A model generated the notes under the pieces. That model was not told the DNA's origin and did not search any database. It saw only the letters and a program-made list of their open reading frames with translations. 64,000 bases of DNA from Villigracilis sp024434165 (GTDB lineage Bacteria > Chloroflexota > Anaerolineae > Anaerolineales > Villigracilaceae), in NCBI GenBank assembly GCA_030263665.1, contig SZPK01000001.1:152197-216196 (forward strand), written 5' to 3'. Shown here one piece after another: positions 42,653-51,274 of this stretch (its first letter is position 1; every line of letters starts with the position of its first letter). The position numbers and the translations under genes are program-made.

Positions 42653-42931
42653 GGAAACCCCTCCGCGTCACAACCGGGGAAGTGGTGCGGCTCGAAGAGA
42701 GCCACTCGAGCGAAGGCGGGTGCTGTGTGTACTCGCCCGTTGTCGAATTTCAGGTCAACGGGCAGACCTACACCTTCGAAGGCGACAACGCTTCGTACCC
42801 GCCTGCCTAGGAAGTCGGTGAAAGCGTGGAAGTCCTTCACGACCCCGCGGACCCTGGCGCCGCGCAGATCAACAAATGGAGCGAACGCTGGCTCGTCCTC
42901 CTCATCATCATCCCATCTTCTTTCCCACCCC
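42652..42931 (+). pseudogene. Broken DUF3592 domain gene
   Basis: In this frame the DNA reads VVRLEESHSSEGGCCVYSPV, then VEFQVNGQTYTFEGDNASYP, a stop codon (TAG at 42808-42810), then EVGESVEVLHDPADPGAAQI and NKWSERWLVLLI. This is the typical DUF3592 core. The in-frame stop and the missing N-terminal membrane helix show that the gene is no longer functional. DUF3592 proteins are small membrane proteins of unknown role. Confidence 0.7.
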
Positions 42932-43008
42932 AAACCTGCTTCTACTCATTGACCTTTCCTCATGCCCGAATTGACCCCTATCCATTTCTTTGACGAGCGC
43001 TTGAAATA

Positions 43009-43083
43009 ACTATGGACTCAGGCGGCTTGCCGCCGTACTATGGGAGCAAGGTATTACGGGAGCAAGCTCCCTGAGTCCATAGT
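43009..43083. repeat. Structured inverted-repeat element, copy 1 (GACTCAGG / GCGGCTTGCCGC type)
   Basis: A perfect 13-bp terminal inverted repeat ACTATGGACTCAG (43009-43021) / CTGAGTCCATAGT (43071-43083) encloses a GGCGGCTTGCCGCC hairpin and GGGAGCAAG words. It directly abuts the stop of the NDH-2 gene and may terminate it. A related copy lies at 52019-52067. Confidence 0.7.
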
Positions 43084-44333
43084 CACTCTTTCGTGATCAA
43101 CCTCACCTGGTTATCGTAGAAAAAATAATCCCACGCCCAGTTGAACATCACGATCAAGCGGTTGCGGAAGCCGATGATGCGGTAAATATGCAGGAAGACC
43201 CAGATCACCCAGGCGATGAAACCGCTGAAGGAGATGCCGAAGATTCTGGCGACGGCGGCATTGCGCCCGATGGTCGCCAGCAAACCAGGGTCTTTGTAGT
43301 GGAACGGGAACGGTTCTTTTCCTGCAATCATGCGGCGAATATTTTTTGCTGTTACTTGTCCCTGCTGGATGGCGACCGTGGAAAGCATCGGCAAAGGTTG
43401 ACCGTTTCCATTGACGAGGAAAGCGGCGTCTCCGATGACAAAGGCATCAGGAAACAGAGGCAGCTGCATGGTCGGAGTGACGCGCACCCGTCCCATGCCG
43501 GCTTTTTCCACGGGCAGCGAGTCTATCAACTCGGCGGCTTTCGCGCCCGCCGTCCAAATCAGCGTCTGCGTTTCGATGATCGAACCATCCTCAAGCAGGA
43601 TGCGCTGACCGTTGAAATCCTTCATCTTTGAATTCAAGCGCACATCCACCTTTTTCTTTTGCAGAAGGCGCAGGGTGGCTCGACGCAGTTCGTCGGGATA
43701 CGCGCCGATGAGATTCGCGCCCGCTTCGAGCAGGATGACGCGCGCTTCCTTGAGATTCAGGCGGGGATAATCCTTGCGCATGACGTGCGTGATCAACTCC
43801 GCCAGCGCGCCCGCCGTTTCCACGCCGGTGGGGCCGCCGCCCACAATGACGAAGGTGAGCATGGTTTTGCGTTTTTCGGGGTCGCCTTCGTGACTTGCCT
43901 GCTCGAACATCGAAAGCAAATGGTTGCGTGTTTTCACGGCGGTTTCGAGGTCTTTGAGTTGCAGACCGTGTTTTTCGAGCGCCTCGAAACCGAAGAAGTT
44001 GGTGCGCGCGCCCGCCGCAATGACGAGATAATCGTAGGCGATGACCGAGCCGTTGAGTCGGACGAATTTTTCGCCGAGGTTGATCTCGGTCACTTCGCCC
44101 ATTTGGAATGCCAGGTTTTTCTGCCTGCGGAAGATGGTGCGCACGGGTTGGGCGATTTGCGAAGGCAGCAATCCGGCAATTGCAACCTGATACAGCAGCG
44201 GTTGGAAGAGGTGGTGGTTGTGTTTGTCAATCAACGTGATGCGCACGGGCGCATTGGCAAGCCCGCGGGCGGTTTCCAGCCCGGCAAACCCTGCGCCGAT
44301 GATCACGACATGGGGGTATTTTCTGATGTTCAT
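43083..44333 (-). CDS. ndh: Type II NADH:quinone oxidoreductase (NDH-2)
   Basis: A 416-residue flavoprotein. The FAD-binding VVIIGAGFAGLETARGLA is at the N-terminus, LFQPLLYQVAIAGLLPS is a hallmark of NDH-2, then NAD-binding VIVGGGPTGVETAGALAE and FVIGDAAFL for the second FAD contact. A hydrophobic C-terminal stretch (GFIAWVIWVFLHIYRIIGF) serves as membrane anchor. It transfers electrons from NADH to quinone without proton pumping. A near-palindrome GTGATA...TATCAC (44353-44380) lies upstream and could be an operator. Confidence 0.9.
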   Translation of the reverse strand: MNIRKYPHVVIIGAGFAGLETARGLANAPVRITLIDKHNHHLFQPLLYQVAIAGLLPSQIAQPVRTIFRRQKNLAFQMGEVTEINLGEKFVRLNGSVIAYDYLVIAAGARTNFFGFEALEKHGLQLKDLETAVKTRNHLLSMFEQASHEGDPEKRKTMLTFVIVGGGPTGVETAGALAELITHVMRKDYPRLNLKEARVILLEAGANLIGAYPDELRRATLRLLQKKKVDVRLNSKMKDFNGQRILLEDGSIIETQTLIWTAGAKAAELIDSLPVEKAGMGRVRVTPTMQLPLFPDAFVIGDAAFLVNGNGQPLPMLSTVAIQQGQVTAKNIRRMIAGKEPFPFHYKDPGLLATIGRNAAVARIFGISFSGFIAWVIWVFLHIYRIIGFRNRLIVMFNWAWDYFFYDNQVRLITKE

Positions 44334-44454
44334 GGTGTCCTCTGAATTGGTGTGATATATTATTTGTGAAATTTATCACCATTATTCTAACCAAACTTGT
44401 CCGATTTGTAAAGTTTTTCACAATAGGATGTTGGTACTGCCCTGCTGAATCAAA

Positions 44455-44485
44455 AAGCCCCCCGCTTCATTCCGACGGGGGGCTT
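44455..44485 (-). terminator. Terminator of the acr3 gene
   Basis: AAGCCCCCCG (44455-44464) and its complement (44476-44485) form a 10-bp GC-rich stem; on the minus strand it is followed by a T-run, 39 bases after the acr3 stop. Confidence 0.8.
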
Positions 44486-44523
44486 GGTTCCAGCCATTCA
44501 ATCGCTTCTACTCTGACAGTCTT

Positions 44524-45597
44524 TCACCCGGCAGGCGCCTGCCGGGTGCCCGCGGCAAAATACTTCGTCTGGAAGAAAAGCGCCACGTTGACCAGCGCGA
44601 TCATCACCGGCACTTCGATCAACGGACCGATGACCGCCGCAAACGCTGCGCCGGAGTTGATGCCGAACACCGCCACCGCCACGGCAATCGCCAGTTCAAA
44701 GTTGTTGCTGGCGGCAGTGAACGAAAGCGTGGCGGTCCTGGAATAGTCCGCGCCGATGGCGCGCCCCATGAAGAACGAGACCAGGAACATCGCCACGAAG
44801 TAAACCAGCAGCGGGATGGCGATCCGCACCACATCGAGCGGCAGTTGGACGATGACATCGCCCTTGAGCGAGAACATCACCACGATGGTGAAGAGCAGGG
44901 CGATCAACGTCATTGGGCTGATCTTCGGCACAAAGACCTTGTGATACCAATCCTTCCCTTTCGCGCGGACGAGGAACAGGCGCGTGAAAAACCCCGCCAA
45001 AAACGGAATACCCAAATAGACGAATACACTCTTCGCGATCTCGCCGATGGTGATCTCCACGATGCTGCCGGTCATGCCGAACCACGTCGGCAGGACGGTG
45101 ATGAAGACGTAGGCATATACGCTGTAGAACAACACCTGAAAGATGCTGTTGAAAGCGACCAGCCCCGCCGCGTATTCGGTGTCGCCTTTGGCAAGTTCGT
45201 TCCACACGATGACCATCGCAATACAACGCGCCAGACCGATCAGAATCAAGCCGGTCATGTATTCCGGGTAACCGCGCAGGAAGAGAATGGCAAGCGCAAA
45301 CATCAAAACCGGGCCGATCACCCAGTTCTGCACGAGCGAAAGCCCCAGCACCTTCCAGTTGCGGAAGACATCGCCCAGTTCATCGTAATGGACCTTCGCC
45401 AGCGGCGGGTACATCATCAGGATCAAGCCGATTGCAATCGGAATGTTCGTCGTCCCTACCGAGACGGCCGTGTTGAAGCCTGCCACGGCTTTGGGGAAGA
45501 GAAAGCCGATTCCCACGCCCAGCGCCATGGCGAGAAAAATCCACAGCGTCAGGTAACGGTCGAGAAATGAAAGTCCTTTGCGTGTTTCCTTTGTCAT
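44524..45597 (-). CDS. acr3: ACR3-type arsenite efflux transporter
   Basis: A 357-residue membrane protein with about ten helices. Conserved ACR3 segments are visible: LILIGLARCIAMVIVWNELA (with the functional Cys), GDTEYAAGLVAFNSIFQVLFY, and ATLSFTAASNNFELAIAVAV. It expels arsenite (and perhaps antimonite) with the proton motive force. No ArsR regulator or ArsC reductase is beside it, so regulation and arsenate reduction must be elsewhere. The start at 45597 is supported by GGAGGCAG. A hairpin (45606-45655) lies just upstream. Confidence 0.9.
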   Translation of the reverse strand: MTKETRKGLSFLDRYLTLWIFLAMALGVGIGFLFPKAVAGFNTAVSVGTTNIPIAIGLILMMYPPLAKVHYDELGDVFRNWKVLGLSLVQNWVIGPVLMFALAILFLRGYPEYMTGLILIGLARCIAMVIVWNELAKGDTEYAAGLVAFNSIFQVLFYSVYAYVFITVLPTWFGMTGSIVEITIGEIAKSVFVYLGIPFLAGFFTRLFLVRAKGKDWYHKVFVPKISPMTLIALLFTIVVMFSLKGDVIVQLPLDVVRIAIPLLVYFVAMFLVSFFMGRAIGADYSRTATLSFTAASNNFELAIAVAVAVFGINSGAAFAAVIGPLIEVPVMIALVNVALFFQTKYFAAGTRQAPAG

Positions 45598-45605
45598 ACT
45601 GCCTC

Positions 45606-45655
45606 CAGTGCCAGACTTCCAAAGTCTCAAAGGCTTTGAAAGTCTTGTCCAGTGA
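45606..45655. repeat. Inverted word repeat upstream of acr3
   Basis: The words GACTTCCAAAG and CTTTGAAAGTC form an imperfect inverted repeat directly before the acr3 ribosome binding site. It might be an operator or another member of the word-repeat class. Confidence 0.4.
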
Positions 45656-45674
45656 CATTCATCCTCATTAAAGC

Positions 45675-45710
45675 AAAAAACCCTCCCGCCGGAATGAAGC
45701 GGCGGGAAGG
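45675..45710 (-). terminator. Terminator of the UbiA-type gene
   Basis: CCCTCCCGCC (45681-45690) pairs with GGCGGGAAGG (45701-45710); on the minus strand a T6 run (45680-45675) follows, 25 bases behind the stop codon. Confidence 0.8.
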
Positions 45711-45734
45711 CTGGTACGGACCATCGAGCAGGGA

Positions 45735-46766
45735 TTACCGCCAGAAGTTTTGCGTGAACGGCAGGAGACGCAGAGCCACGTCCAGCAGGAGACCGAGCAT
45801 GAAGAGCGAGCCAAAGGAGCGGTTGTTGCGGAAGGCGATGGGAGCGAAATAGAGGGGCCAGCCGCCCTGTCCGTCGGGGAAGCCTTCGGGGCGGGTTTCA
45901 GGCTTCGGCTGAGTCAGAGGCGGGAGGCTTTGCCGCAGGGCGGGCAGGGCAAAGAGGACGATCAACATCACGGGGGTGAAGAATTTCGCCGCGATCAAAT
46001 AGCCGGTGAAGACGTACGGCAGAATCATCATCGCCATGACGGTGTAACGCGCGGCTTTCTCGCCGATGACCACCGGCAGGGTGTAGATCTTCTTGGCGCG
46101 GTCCACTTGAATCTTGTCAATGTGTTTGCCGAAGATGACCGTCGTCACGCCGAGCACGTAGGGCAGGCTGGCGATGACCACCGGCCAGTTCCATTGTCCG
46201 GTCAGCACGTAGTAGCCGCCGCCGATCATGAGCGGCCCCCAGACCATCAACACCGCCGCTTCGCCGAGGGCGAGCCCTTTGAGAGGCCAGGTGTAGAAAA
46301 GGACGAAGAACGAGCCAAGCCCAAGCAAAATCAATGTGGTGGCGCTGAAGCCGGTATGCCAGACGAGGTACAACCCTGCCAGCATGGCGAGGATGCCGGT
46401 GACCACGAAGTAGGTCAGGTGCTGACGCTGGGTCATCAAGCCGGAAGCGATGGGCTGCGCGCCGTACATGGTACGGTAGTAATTGTCCTTATCCACGCCG
46501 CGGATGAAATCGGTGTAGTCGTTGAAGATATTGTTGCTGGCGTGCGCCATGATCAGCCCGAACGCCAGGGCAAGCCACGGCAGGAATTCGAACGAGCCGT
46601 CGCGCCAGGCGAACAGACCCGCCAGCGCGGCGGAGATAAAGGTCATGATGAGAACGGCGGCGCGGGTCGAGATCAACCACCTGGAAATGACATCCAGACG
46701 ATCCCATTCCTCTTTCGAGACTTCGGGAATTACGTTTAATGCTTTTTTCCACATTGCGAAATTCAT
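45735..46766 (-). CDS. UbiA-family prenyltransferase (MenA-like)
   Basis: A 343-residue membrane protein with about eight helices. The first Asp-rich motif is NNIFNDYTDFIRGVDKDN, and the second HIDKIQVDRAKKIYTLPV, the pair that binds the isoprenoid diphosphate via Mg2+. It is most like 1,4-dihydroxy-2-naphthoate octaprenyltransferases (menaquinone synthesis), but the exact acceptor is uncertain. The start at 46766 has AAGGAGTGG upstream and a TATAAT at 46799-46794. It is close to NDH-2 and acr3 but has its own promoter and terminator. Confidence 0.82.
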   Translation of the reverse strand: MNFAMWKKALNVIPEVSKEEWDRLDVISRWLISTRAAVLIMTFISAALAGLFAWRDGSFEFLPWLALAFGLIMAHASNNIFNDYTDFIRGVDKDNYYRTMYGAQPIASGLMTQRQHLTYFVVTGILAMLAGLYLVWHTGFSATTLILLGLGSFFVLFYTWPLKGLALGEAAVLMVWGPLMIGGGYYVLTGQWNWPVVIASLPYVLGVTTVIFGKHIDKIQVDRAKKIYTLPVVIGEKAARYTVMAMMILPYVFTGYLIAAKFFTPVMLIVLFALPALRQSLPPLTQPKPETRPEGFPDGQGGWPLYFAPIAFRNNRSFGSLFMLGLLLDVALRLLPFTQNFWR

Positions 46767-46793
46767 GGGAACCACTCCTTGATGTTTTGTGCG

Positions 46794-46799
46794 ATTATA
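46794..46799 (-). promoter_or_regulatory. -10 box of the UbiA-type gene
   Basis: TATAAT on the minus strand, 27 bases before the start codon, with a normal leader and ribosome binding site. Confidence 0.5.
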
Positions 46800-46808
46800 C
46801 CCGCCGCG

Positions 46809-46837
46809 CCAGTTTGCAGGGGCAATCCTCTCAGGGC
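46809..46837. repeat. 29-bp direct repeat, copy 1
   Basis: The 29 bases here are repeated exactly at 46970-46998. Together they frame a 132-base stretch in a 340-base gap that shows no gene. Confidence 0.8.
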
Positions 46838-46969
46838 GGGTATGCCGCAAAAATCTCGGTAACTCTTCGTCGAGCGCTCTTTGCACCGTATCGCTTCGCG
46901 GCACTTTCCCCGGCGCAGGGTTTCCTCACAATACGCCGCCGGAGACGGCGGCTGGAGCATAGAGTCACA

Positions 46970-46998
46970 CCAGTTTGCAGGGGCAATCCTCTCAGGGC
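46970..46998. repeat. 29-bp direct repeat, copy 2
   Basis: Exact copy of 46809-46837. A partial inverted copy (GATTGCCCTGCCCGCAAACTG) follows at about 47021-47041. Confidence 0.8.
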
Positions 46999-47053
46999 AG
47001 CCGCCTCAAAATTCCAGATGGATTGCCCTGCCCGCAAACTGAGCGGACACAAC

Positions 47054-47094
47054 GCCCGGATGGACGCGCTTATTTTGCGCGCATCCATCCGGGC
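47054..47094 (-). terminator. Hairpin downstream of the PFK gene
   Basis: GCCCGGATGGA (47054-47064) and its exact complement (47084-47094) form a stable stem with an inner GCGC/GCGC extension. It lies 17 bases behind the pfk stop; no T-run follows, so it is perhaps an end-protecting or Rho-independent-like structure. Confidence 0.5.
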
Positions 47095-47110
47095 AGCAGA
47101 TTGCAGGACC

Positions 47111-48310
47111 CTACAACTCACTGGTCATGATAAAGAGCGGTTTCATCTCGAAGTTCTCGTAAATGGGACGGTAGCGTTCCGTGTCGTAGAACTGCTTCAC
47201 ATTGACAAGTTTCTTGGTGGCGGTGACCACATCCAACGGGACGTTGTCGTAACGCCCATTCTTCAATACAACCAGACGCCCGTGAATGCCCTTCAACAAC
47301 AGGTCGAGGGCGAGGTTGCCGAACGCCATCGGGACGATGGAGTCAATCGCATCCGGGTCGCCGCCGCGCACCATGTAGCCGAGTTTCTGATTGACCACAT
47401 CAATGGCTTTCCCATCGTTGAACTTCGGTGAGATTTCCTTGATCTGCGCGGAGACGAGGTCTCCGATGCCGCCCAATTTTGCGTGCCCGTAGGCGTCGGT
47501 GGTGCGGTCGGCGAAGACCATCTCGCCGCCTTCGTACATCGCGCCCTCCGAAATCAACAGCACCGAATACCGGCTGGGGTTCGCCTCCCGGTCCTTGATG
47601 AGCAGTTCGGTCAGTTTCTCGATGTTGAATTTGAATTCGGGAATCACGCAGCGATTCGCCGCGCCCGCCATGGTCGGCAGCATGGCGGTGAACCCTGCAT
47701 ACCGTCCGAATACTTCGAGGATGAGAATGCGCTCGTGCGACCCGGCAATGGTGCGCAGGCTGTTGGTCAATGAGATGGTGCGGGTGACGCAGGTGCTGAA
47801 GCCGATGCAGTAATCGGTACCCGGCACGTCGTTGTCCATCGTCTTGGGGATGGCGATCACCTTGACGCCCTCCTGATACAGGCGCACGCCGTAACTCAAC
47901 GTATCGTCGCCGCCGATGGGAATCAGGGTGTCCACGCCGAGGAAATCGAGGTTTTTGAGAATCTCCGGGGTCAGGTCGTTCTTTTCCCCGGAATATGTAT
48001 CCCGCAGATGAGGGGGAACGCTGGCTTTTTTAACCGAACTCGGCTTGGTGCGCGAGGTGTGCAGGAACGTCCCGCCTGTGCGCCCGGCGCGGTTGACGAT
48101 CTCTTCGCTCAGGAACTGGTAGTTGTTGCTGTTGTCCGCATCCTTGTCGCGGACGATGTCCATCAGCCCGCCCCAGCCGCGCCGGATGCCGACCACTTGA
48201 TAGCCCTCGCGTAATGCGCGAATGGTCACAGCGCGGATGGCGGGATTCAAACCCGGCACATCGCCGCCGCCCGTCAAAATTCCGATGACGCCTTTCTTTT
48301 TGTTGGACAT
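47111..48310 (-). CDS. pfp: 6-phosphofructokinase, likely pyrophosphate-dependent
   Basis: A 399-residue PfkA-family enzyme. The nucleotide-binding loop reads IGILTGGGDVPGLNPAI; the specificity segments are PIGGDDTLSYG (GGDD instead of GGDG) and PKTMDNDVPGTD (Lys instead of the Gly of PGTIDND). Both are changes known from PPi-dependent enzymes, so it probably uses pyrophosphate and works reversibly in glycolysis and gluconeogenesis. The start at 48310 has GAGGT upstream, with its own TATAAT (48343-48338) in the gap behind the epimerase gene. Confidence 0.85.
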   Translation of the reverse strand: MSNKKKGVIGILTGGGDVPGLNPAIRAVTIRALREGYQVVGIRRGWGGLMDIVRDKDADNSNNYQFLSEEIVNRAGRTGGTFLHTSRTKPSSVKKASVPPHLRDTYSGEKNDLTPEILKNLDFLGVDTLIPIGGDDTLSYGVRLYQEGVKVIAIPKTMDNDVPGTDYCIGFSTCVTRTISLTNSLRTIAGSHERILILEVFGRYAGFTAMLPTMAGAANRCVIPEFKFNIEKLTELLIKDREANPSRYSVLLISEGAMYEGGEMVFADRTTDAYGHAKLGGIGDLVSAQIKEISPKFNDGKAIDVVNQKLGYMVRGGDPDAIDSIVPMAFGNLALDLLLKGIHGRLVVLKNGRYDNVPLDVVTATKKLVNVKQFYDTERYRPIYENFEMKPLFIMTSEL

Positions 48311-48337
48311 GGGGGACCTCGCAAATTGATTTTTCAC

Positions 48338-48343
48338 ATTATA
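48338..48343 (-). promoter_or_regulatory. -10 box of the phosphofructokinase gene
   Basis: TATAAT on the minus strand 27 bases before the start, within the 54-base gap to the epimerase gene. Confidence 0.45.
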
Positions 48344-48363
48344 CGCCCGCACCCGGCGGGAGG

Positions 48364-49371
48364 CTATGAAAACGCCCGATTGTACGCCGCGATAATTCGA
48401 TCCCATTTTTGGATGGCTTCATGGTCAACCGTCTGGAATTCGGGGTGCGCCTCGAACCACGCCAGCGAGCGGCGCACGCCCTCGCTCCATTTGACCTCGC
48501 AGTGGAATTCCGGCACGAAGCGTTTGATCTTGCCGTTATCGAAAACCACGCTGTTGGATTTATCGCCGATGAGACTGCCGTAGGCGTGTTCGTCGAAGCG
48601 GGCGATGAAATCCGAGGGGATGTGAATCACGTTCGGTTCCCGACCGATTGCCTGATACGCTTCGAGATAGATTTGATTCCAGTCCAAAACTTCGTCCGAC
48701 GTAATCTGGAACGCTTCGCCGACGGCGTCTTTGCTGCCGAGCAAGCCGAGGAATCCCTTGGCGAAGTCGGCATTCCAGGTCAGCACCCAGAGAGACGTGC
48801 CGTCGCCGGGGACGATGACGGGTTCGCCCTGTTTCATCCGATGGATCAACGTCCAGGGGTGCTGCCAGCTGCCATAAATAAACGGGATTTGCGACGGTCC
48901 GTAGGTGTGAGACGGGCGCACGATGGTAACGGGGAATCCGTTTGCGCGGTATTCATCCATCAGCAGATTTTCGCAGGCGATCTTGTTGCGTGAATATTCC
49001 CAGTGGGGGTTTTCCAGCGGCGTCTCTTCGGTGATGAGGTAATTCTTCACCGGCTTTTGATACGCACTGGCAGACGAGATGAATACGAACTGGCTCGTCC
49101 TGCCGCGGAAGAGGGCGAGATCGCGGCGGATGTCGTCGGGGGTAAAGGCTATGAAGTCCGCCACGGCGTCGAAATGCTGATCCGCCAACAGCGCGGAAAG
49201 ATGCGCGGTGTCAGCGTGGACGTCTGCCTGGAGGACGACAGCGCCTTCGGGCGGGGGATACTTCTTCGAGGCGGAGCGGTTCAAAAGAAAAAGTTCGTGC
49301 CCGCGCTCGGCGGCAAGTTCGGAGCAGGCGGAACTGATGAGACCCGTGCCGCCGATGAACAAAATTTTCAT
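48364..49371 (-). CDS. NAD-dependent epimerase/dehydratase (extended SDR)
   Basis: A 335-residue SDR with the N-terminal dinucleotide motif FIGGTGLISSA and catalytic elements FISSASAYQKP (Ser) and EYSRNKIACE (YxxxK: Tyr-Ser-Arg-Asn-Lys). It resembles the NAD-dependent epimerases acting on nucleotide sugars or mRNA-binding CSP41-like proteins. The start at 49371 shares bases with the stop of the RarD-type gene upstream (TGATG). Substrate unknown. Confidence 0.8.
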   Translation of the reverse strand: MKILFIGGTGLISSACSELAAERGHELFLLNRSASKKYPPPEGAVVLQADVHADTAHLSALLADQHFDAVADFIAFTPDDIRRDLALFRGRTSQFVFISSASAYQKPVKNYLITEETPLENPHWEYSRNKIACENLLMDEYRANGFPVTIVRPSHTYGPSQIPFIYGSWQHPWTLIHRMKQGEPVIVPGDGTSLWVLTWNADFAKGFLGLLGSKDAVGEAFQITSDEVLDWNQIYLEAYQAIGREPNVIHIPSDFIARFDEHAYGSLIGDKSNSVVFDNGKIKRFVPEFHCEVKWSEGVRRSLAWFEAHPEFQTVDHEAIQKWDRIIAAYNRAFS

Positions 49372-50270
49372 CAATCCTCTCCCAGCTCCGGGATGGGTTC
49401 GACGGGCATGCGGCGGGCGATGATGTTTTCCACCCAAAAGATGACGAGCGCCAGCCAGACGATGCTGAAGCCGATGAAACGCTGGGTGTCGAACGGCTCC
49501 TTATAGAGGAACACGCCGATGAGAAATTGAATGGTGGGCGCAAGGTATTGCAGGACGCCGATCATGTTGAGCGGAATCTGTCTGGCGGCGGAGGCGAACA
49601 TCAGCAGCGGAATGCTGGTGACGATGCCGCCGCCGATGAGGAGCAGGTCCACGGCCGGACCATCGTGCAGGAATGCGCCTGTGCCGTTGAATTGAACGAA
49701 TGTCAGATAGATGAGCGCGGCGGGAAAGACGATGCCCGTTTCGAGCGTGAGCCCGTAGACCGAGCCGAGCGGTGAAAGTTTTTTGACCAATCCGTACAAG
49801 CCGAAGGTGACCGCGAGTGAGAGCGCGATCCACGGCAGGCGTCCGTAGGTGAGGGTGAGGTAGGTCACGCCGACGGCGGCAAGCGCCACCGGAACCCATT
49901 GCACGGGGCGCAGTTTTTCGCGCAGGAAGAACACGCCAAACAACACACTGAGCAGCGGGTTGATGAAATATCCCAGGCTGGTCTCGACGATGAAGCCGGC
50001 ATTCACGCCCCAGACGTAGATGAGCCAGTTAACGGAAAGCAAAACGCCAGCCACCGTATAAATGCCCAGAACTTTCGGGTGAAAAGCGGACGCGCGAAAA
50101 TCCTTCCACTGGCGGGTGACGAAGATGAACGCCATGAGCAGCAGGAACGACCACCCAATGCGATGACCGAGCAATTGCAGGGCGGGGACATCGTGGAGCA
50201 GTTTCCAATAGATCGGGAAGAAGCCCCACATGGCGTACGCGGCAACGCCGCTGAGGATACCTTTATTCAT
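49371..50270 (-). CDS. rarD: EamA family transporter (RarD-like)
   Basis: A 299-residue protein with ten predicted helices. The N-terminal GVAAYAMWGFFPIYWKLL, then LGHRIGWSFLLL and LNMIGVLQYLAPTIQFLIGV are characteristic of the RarD protein group in the drug/metabolite transporter superfamily. Substrate unknown; some members influence chloramphenicol resistance. The start at 50270 is preceded by AAGGAGAAAA. The reading frame is open further upstream into the kinase gene, but that is not coding. Confidence 0.85.
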   Translation of the reverse strand: MNKGILSGVAAYAMWGFFPIYWKLLHDVPALQLLGHRIGWSFLLLMAFIFVTRQWKDFRASAFHPKVLGIYTVAGVLLSVNWLIYVWGVNAGFIVETSLGYFINPLLSVLFGVFFLREKLRPVQWVPVALAAVGVTYLTLTYGRLPWIALSLAVTFGLYGLVKKLSPLGSVYGLTLETGIVFPAALIYLTFVQFNGTGAFLHDGPAVDLLLIGGGIVTSIPLLMFASAARQIPLNMIGVLQYLAPTIQFLIGVFLYKEPFDTQRFIGFSIVWLALVIFWVENIIARRMPVEPIPELGED

Positions 50271-50343
50271 TTTTCTCCTTTGGATTGATTTTGGATTCGG
50301 GCGGTTAAGCGCCGGCAAGCTGGCTGACTCCAAAAATAAAAAT

Positions 50344-50365
50344 GACCTTGCCGTACGGCAAGGTC
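50344..50365 (-). terminator. Terminator of the protein kinase gene
   Basis: A perfect 22-nt palindrome (GACCTTGCCGT and its complement), followed on the minus strand by ATTTTTA, 18 bases after the kinase stop. Confidence 0.8.
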
Positions 50366-50383
50366 TTTGATGAGGTCGGAGAG

Positions 50384-51214
50384 CTATAACTTTCTCAAAT
50401 ACCACTTGCCGGAGACGACTTCGTTCACGTCGCGGGCGAAGTCGCCGGCGGTTTTGTAACGGTCGTTCGGGTCCTTCGCCATCGCCTTCGCCACCACCTC
50501 CTGCCACACGGCGGGGATGTTGGCTTTGATCTCGCGCACATCGGGGATGGGCAGGTCCAGGTGGGCGTTGATCAGACTCGTGACCGAGCTGCTCGAGAAC
50601 GGCATCGTGCCGGTCAGCAAACGGTATAACACCACACCCAGAGCGTAGATGTCCGCGCGCCCATCCACCGGCTGACCCAGCGCCTGCTCCGGGCTCATGT
50701 ACCCGGGCGTGCCTATCAACCATTCTCCTTCTTCAGTCGTGATGGGCCTGGATTTGGCAATGCCGAAATCGGAGAGGAAGGCTTCTCCGTTCGAGTCGAA
50801 CAGGATGTTGGACGGCTTGACGTCGCGGTGGATGATGTTTCTGGCGTGCGCCGCATCCAGCGCATCCGCCACGCGCTTGAAGATGTGCGCGATCTCGGTG
50901 AGTTTGAGTTCGCTCTTCTTCAGGCGGTCCTGCAAACTGCCGCCCGCCATAAAGCGCATAATGATGTAGGGCTGCCTGCCGTGCCAGCCGAAATCGTACA
51001 CCGGCACGATGCAGGGATGTTCCAGTGCGGCGATCACCTCCGCTTCGCGCTGAAAATACTCGCGGTATACGTCGTCCTGCGTATGGCTGTACATCAGCAC
51101 CTTGACGATCACCTGCCGCTGAATGTACGGGTCGCGCGCCAGGAAGATGATGCCCATGCCGCCAAGCGCCAGTTCGCCTTCGATCTCATACCGTCCAATT
51201 TTGGATAATTCCAT
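50384..51214 (-). CDS. Serine/threonine protein kinase, catalytic domain only
   Basis: A 276-residue Hanks-type kinase. The Gly-rich loop is GELALGGMGIIFLARD, the ATP-binding Lys is in QVIVKVL, the catalytic loop IIHRDVKPSNILFD, the metal loop LSDFGIAKS and the P+1 region GTPGYMSPEQALG. All catalytic residues are present. It lacks the membrane helix and extracellular sensor (PASTA etc.) of many bacterial kinases, so it should be cytosolic and respond through partner proteins. It is transcribed behind DUF2203 with ~60 bases between. Confidence 0.9.
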   Translation of the reverse strand: MELSKIGRYEIEGELALGGMGIIFLARDPYIQRQVIVKVLMYSHTQDDVYREYFQREAEVIAALEHPCIVPVYDFGWHGRQPYIIMRFMAGGSLQDRLKKSELKLTEIAHIFKRVADALDAAHARNIIHRDVKPSNILFDSNGEAFLSDFGIAKSRPITTEEGEWLIGTPGYMSPEQALGQPVDGRADIYALGVVLYRLLTGTMPFSSSSVTSLINAHLDLPIPDVREIKANIPAVWQEVVAKAMAKDPNDRYKTAGDFARDVNEVVSGKWYLRKL

Positions 51215-51274
51215 CGGTTCTCCAGGGTTCTTTGAAATTCGGTTGCTTACGGATTCCGAAAAAGGGGATGCGGG

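Noticed and set aside
47111..48310. Ordinary ATP-dependent PfkA
   Set aside because: The donor-site residues read GGDD and PKTMDND, not GGDG and PGTIDND.
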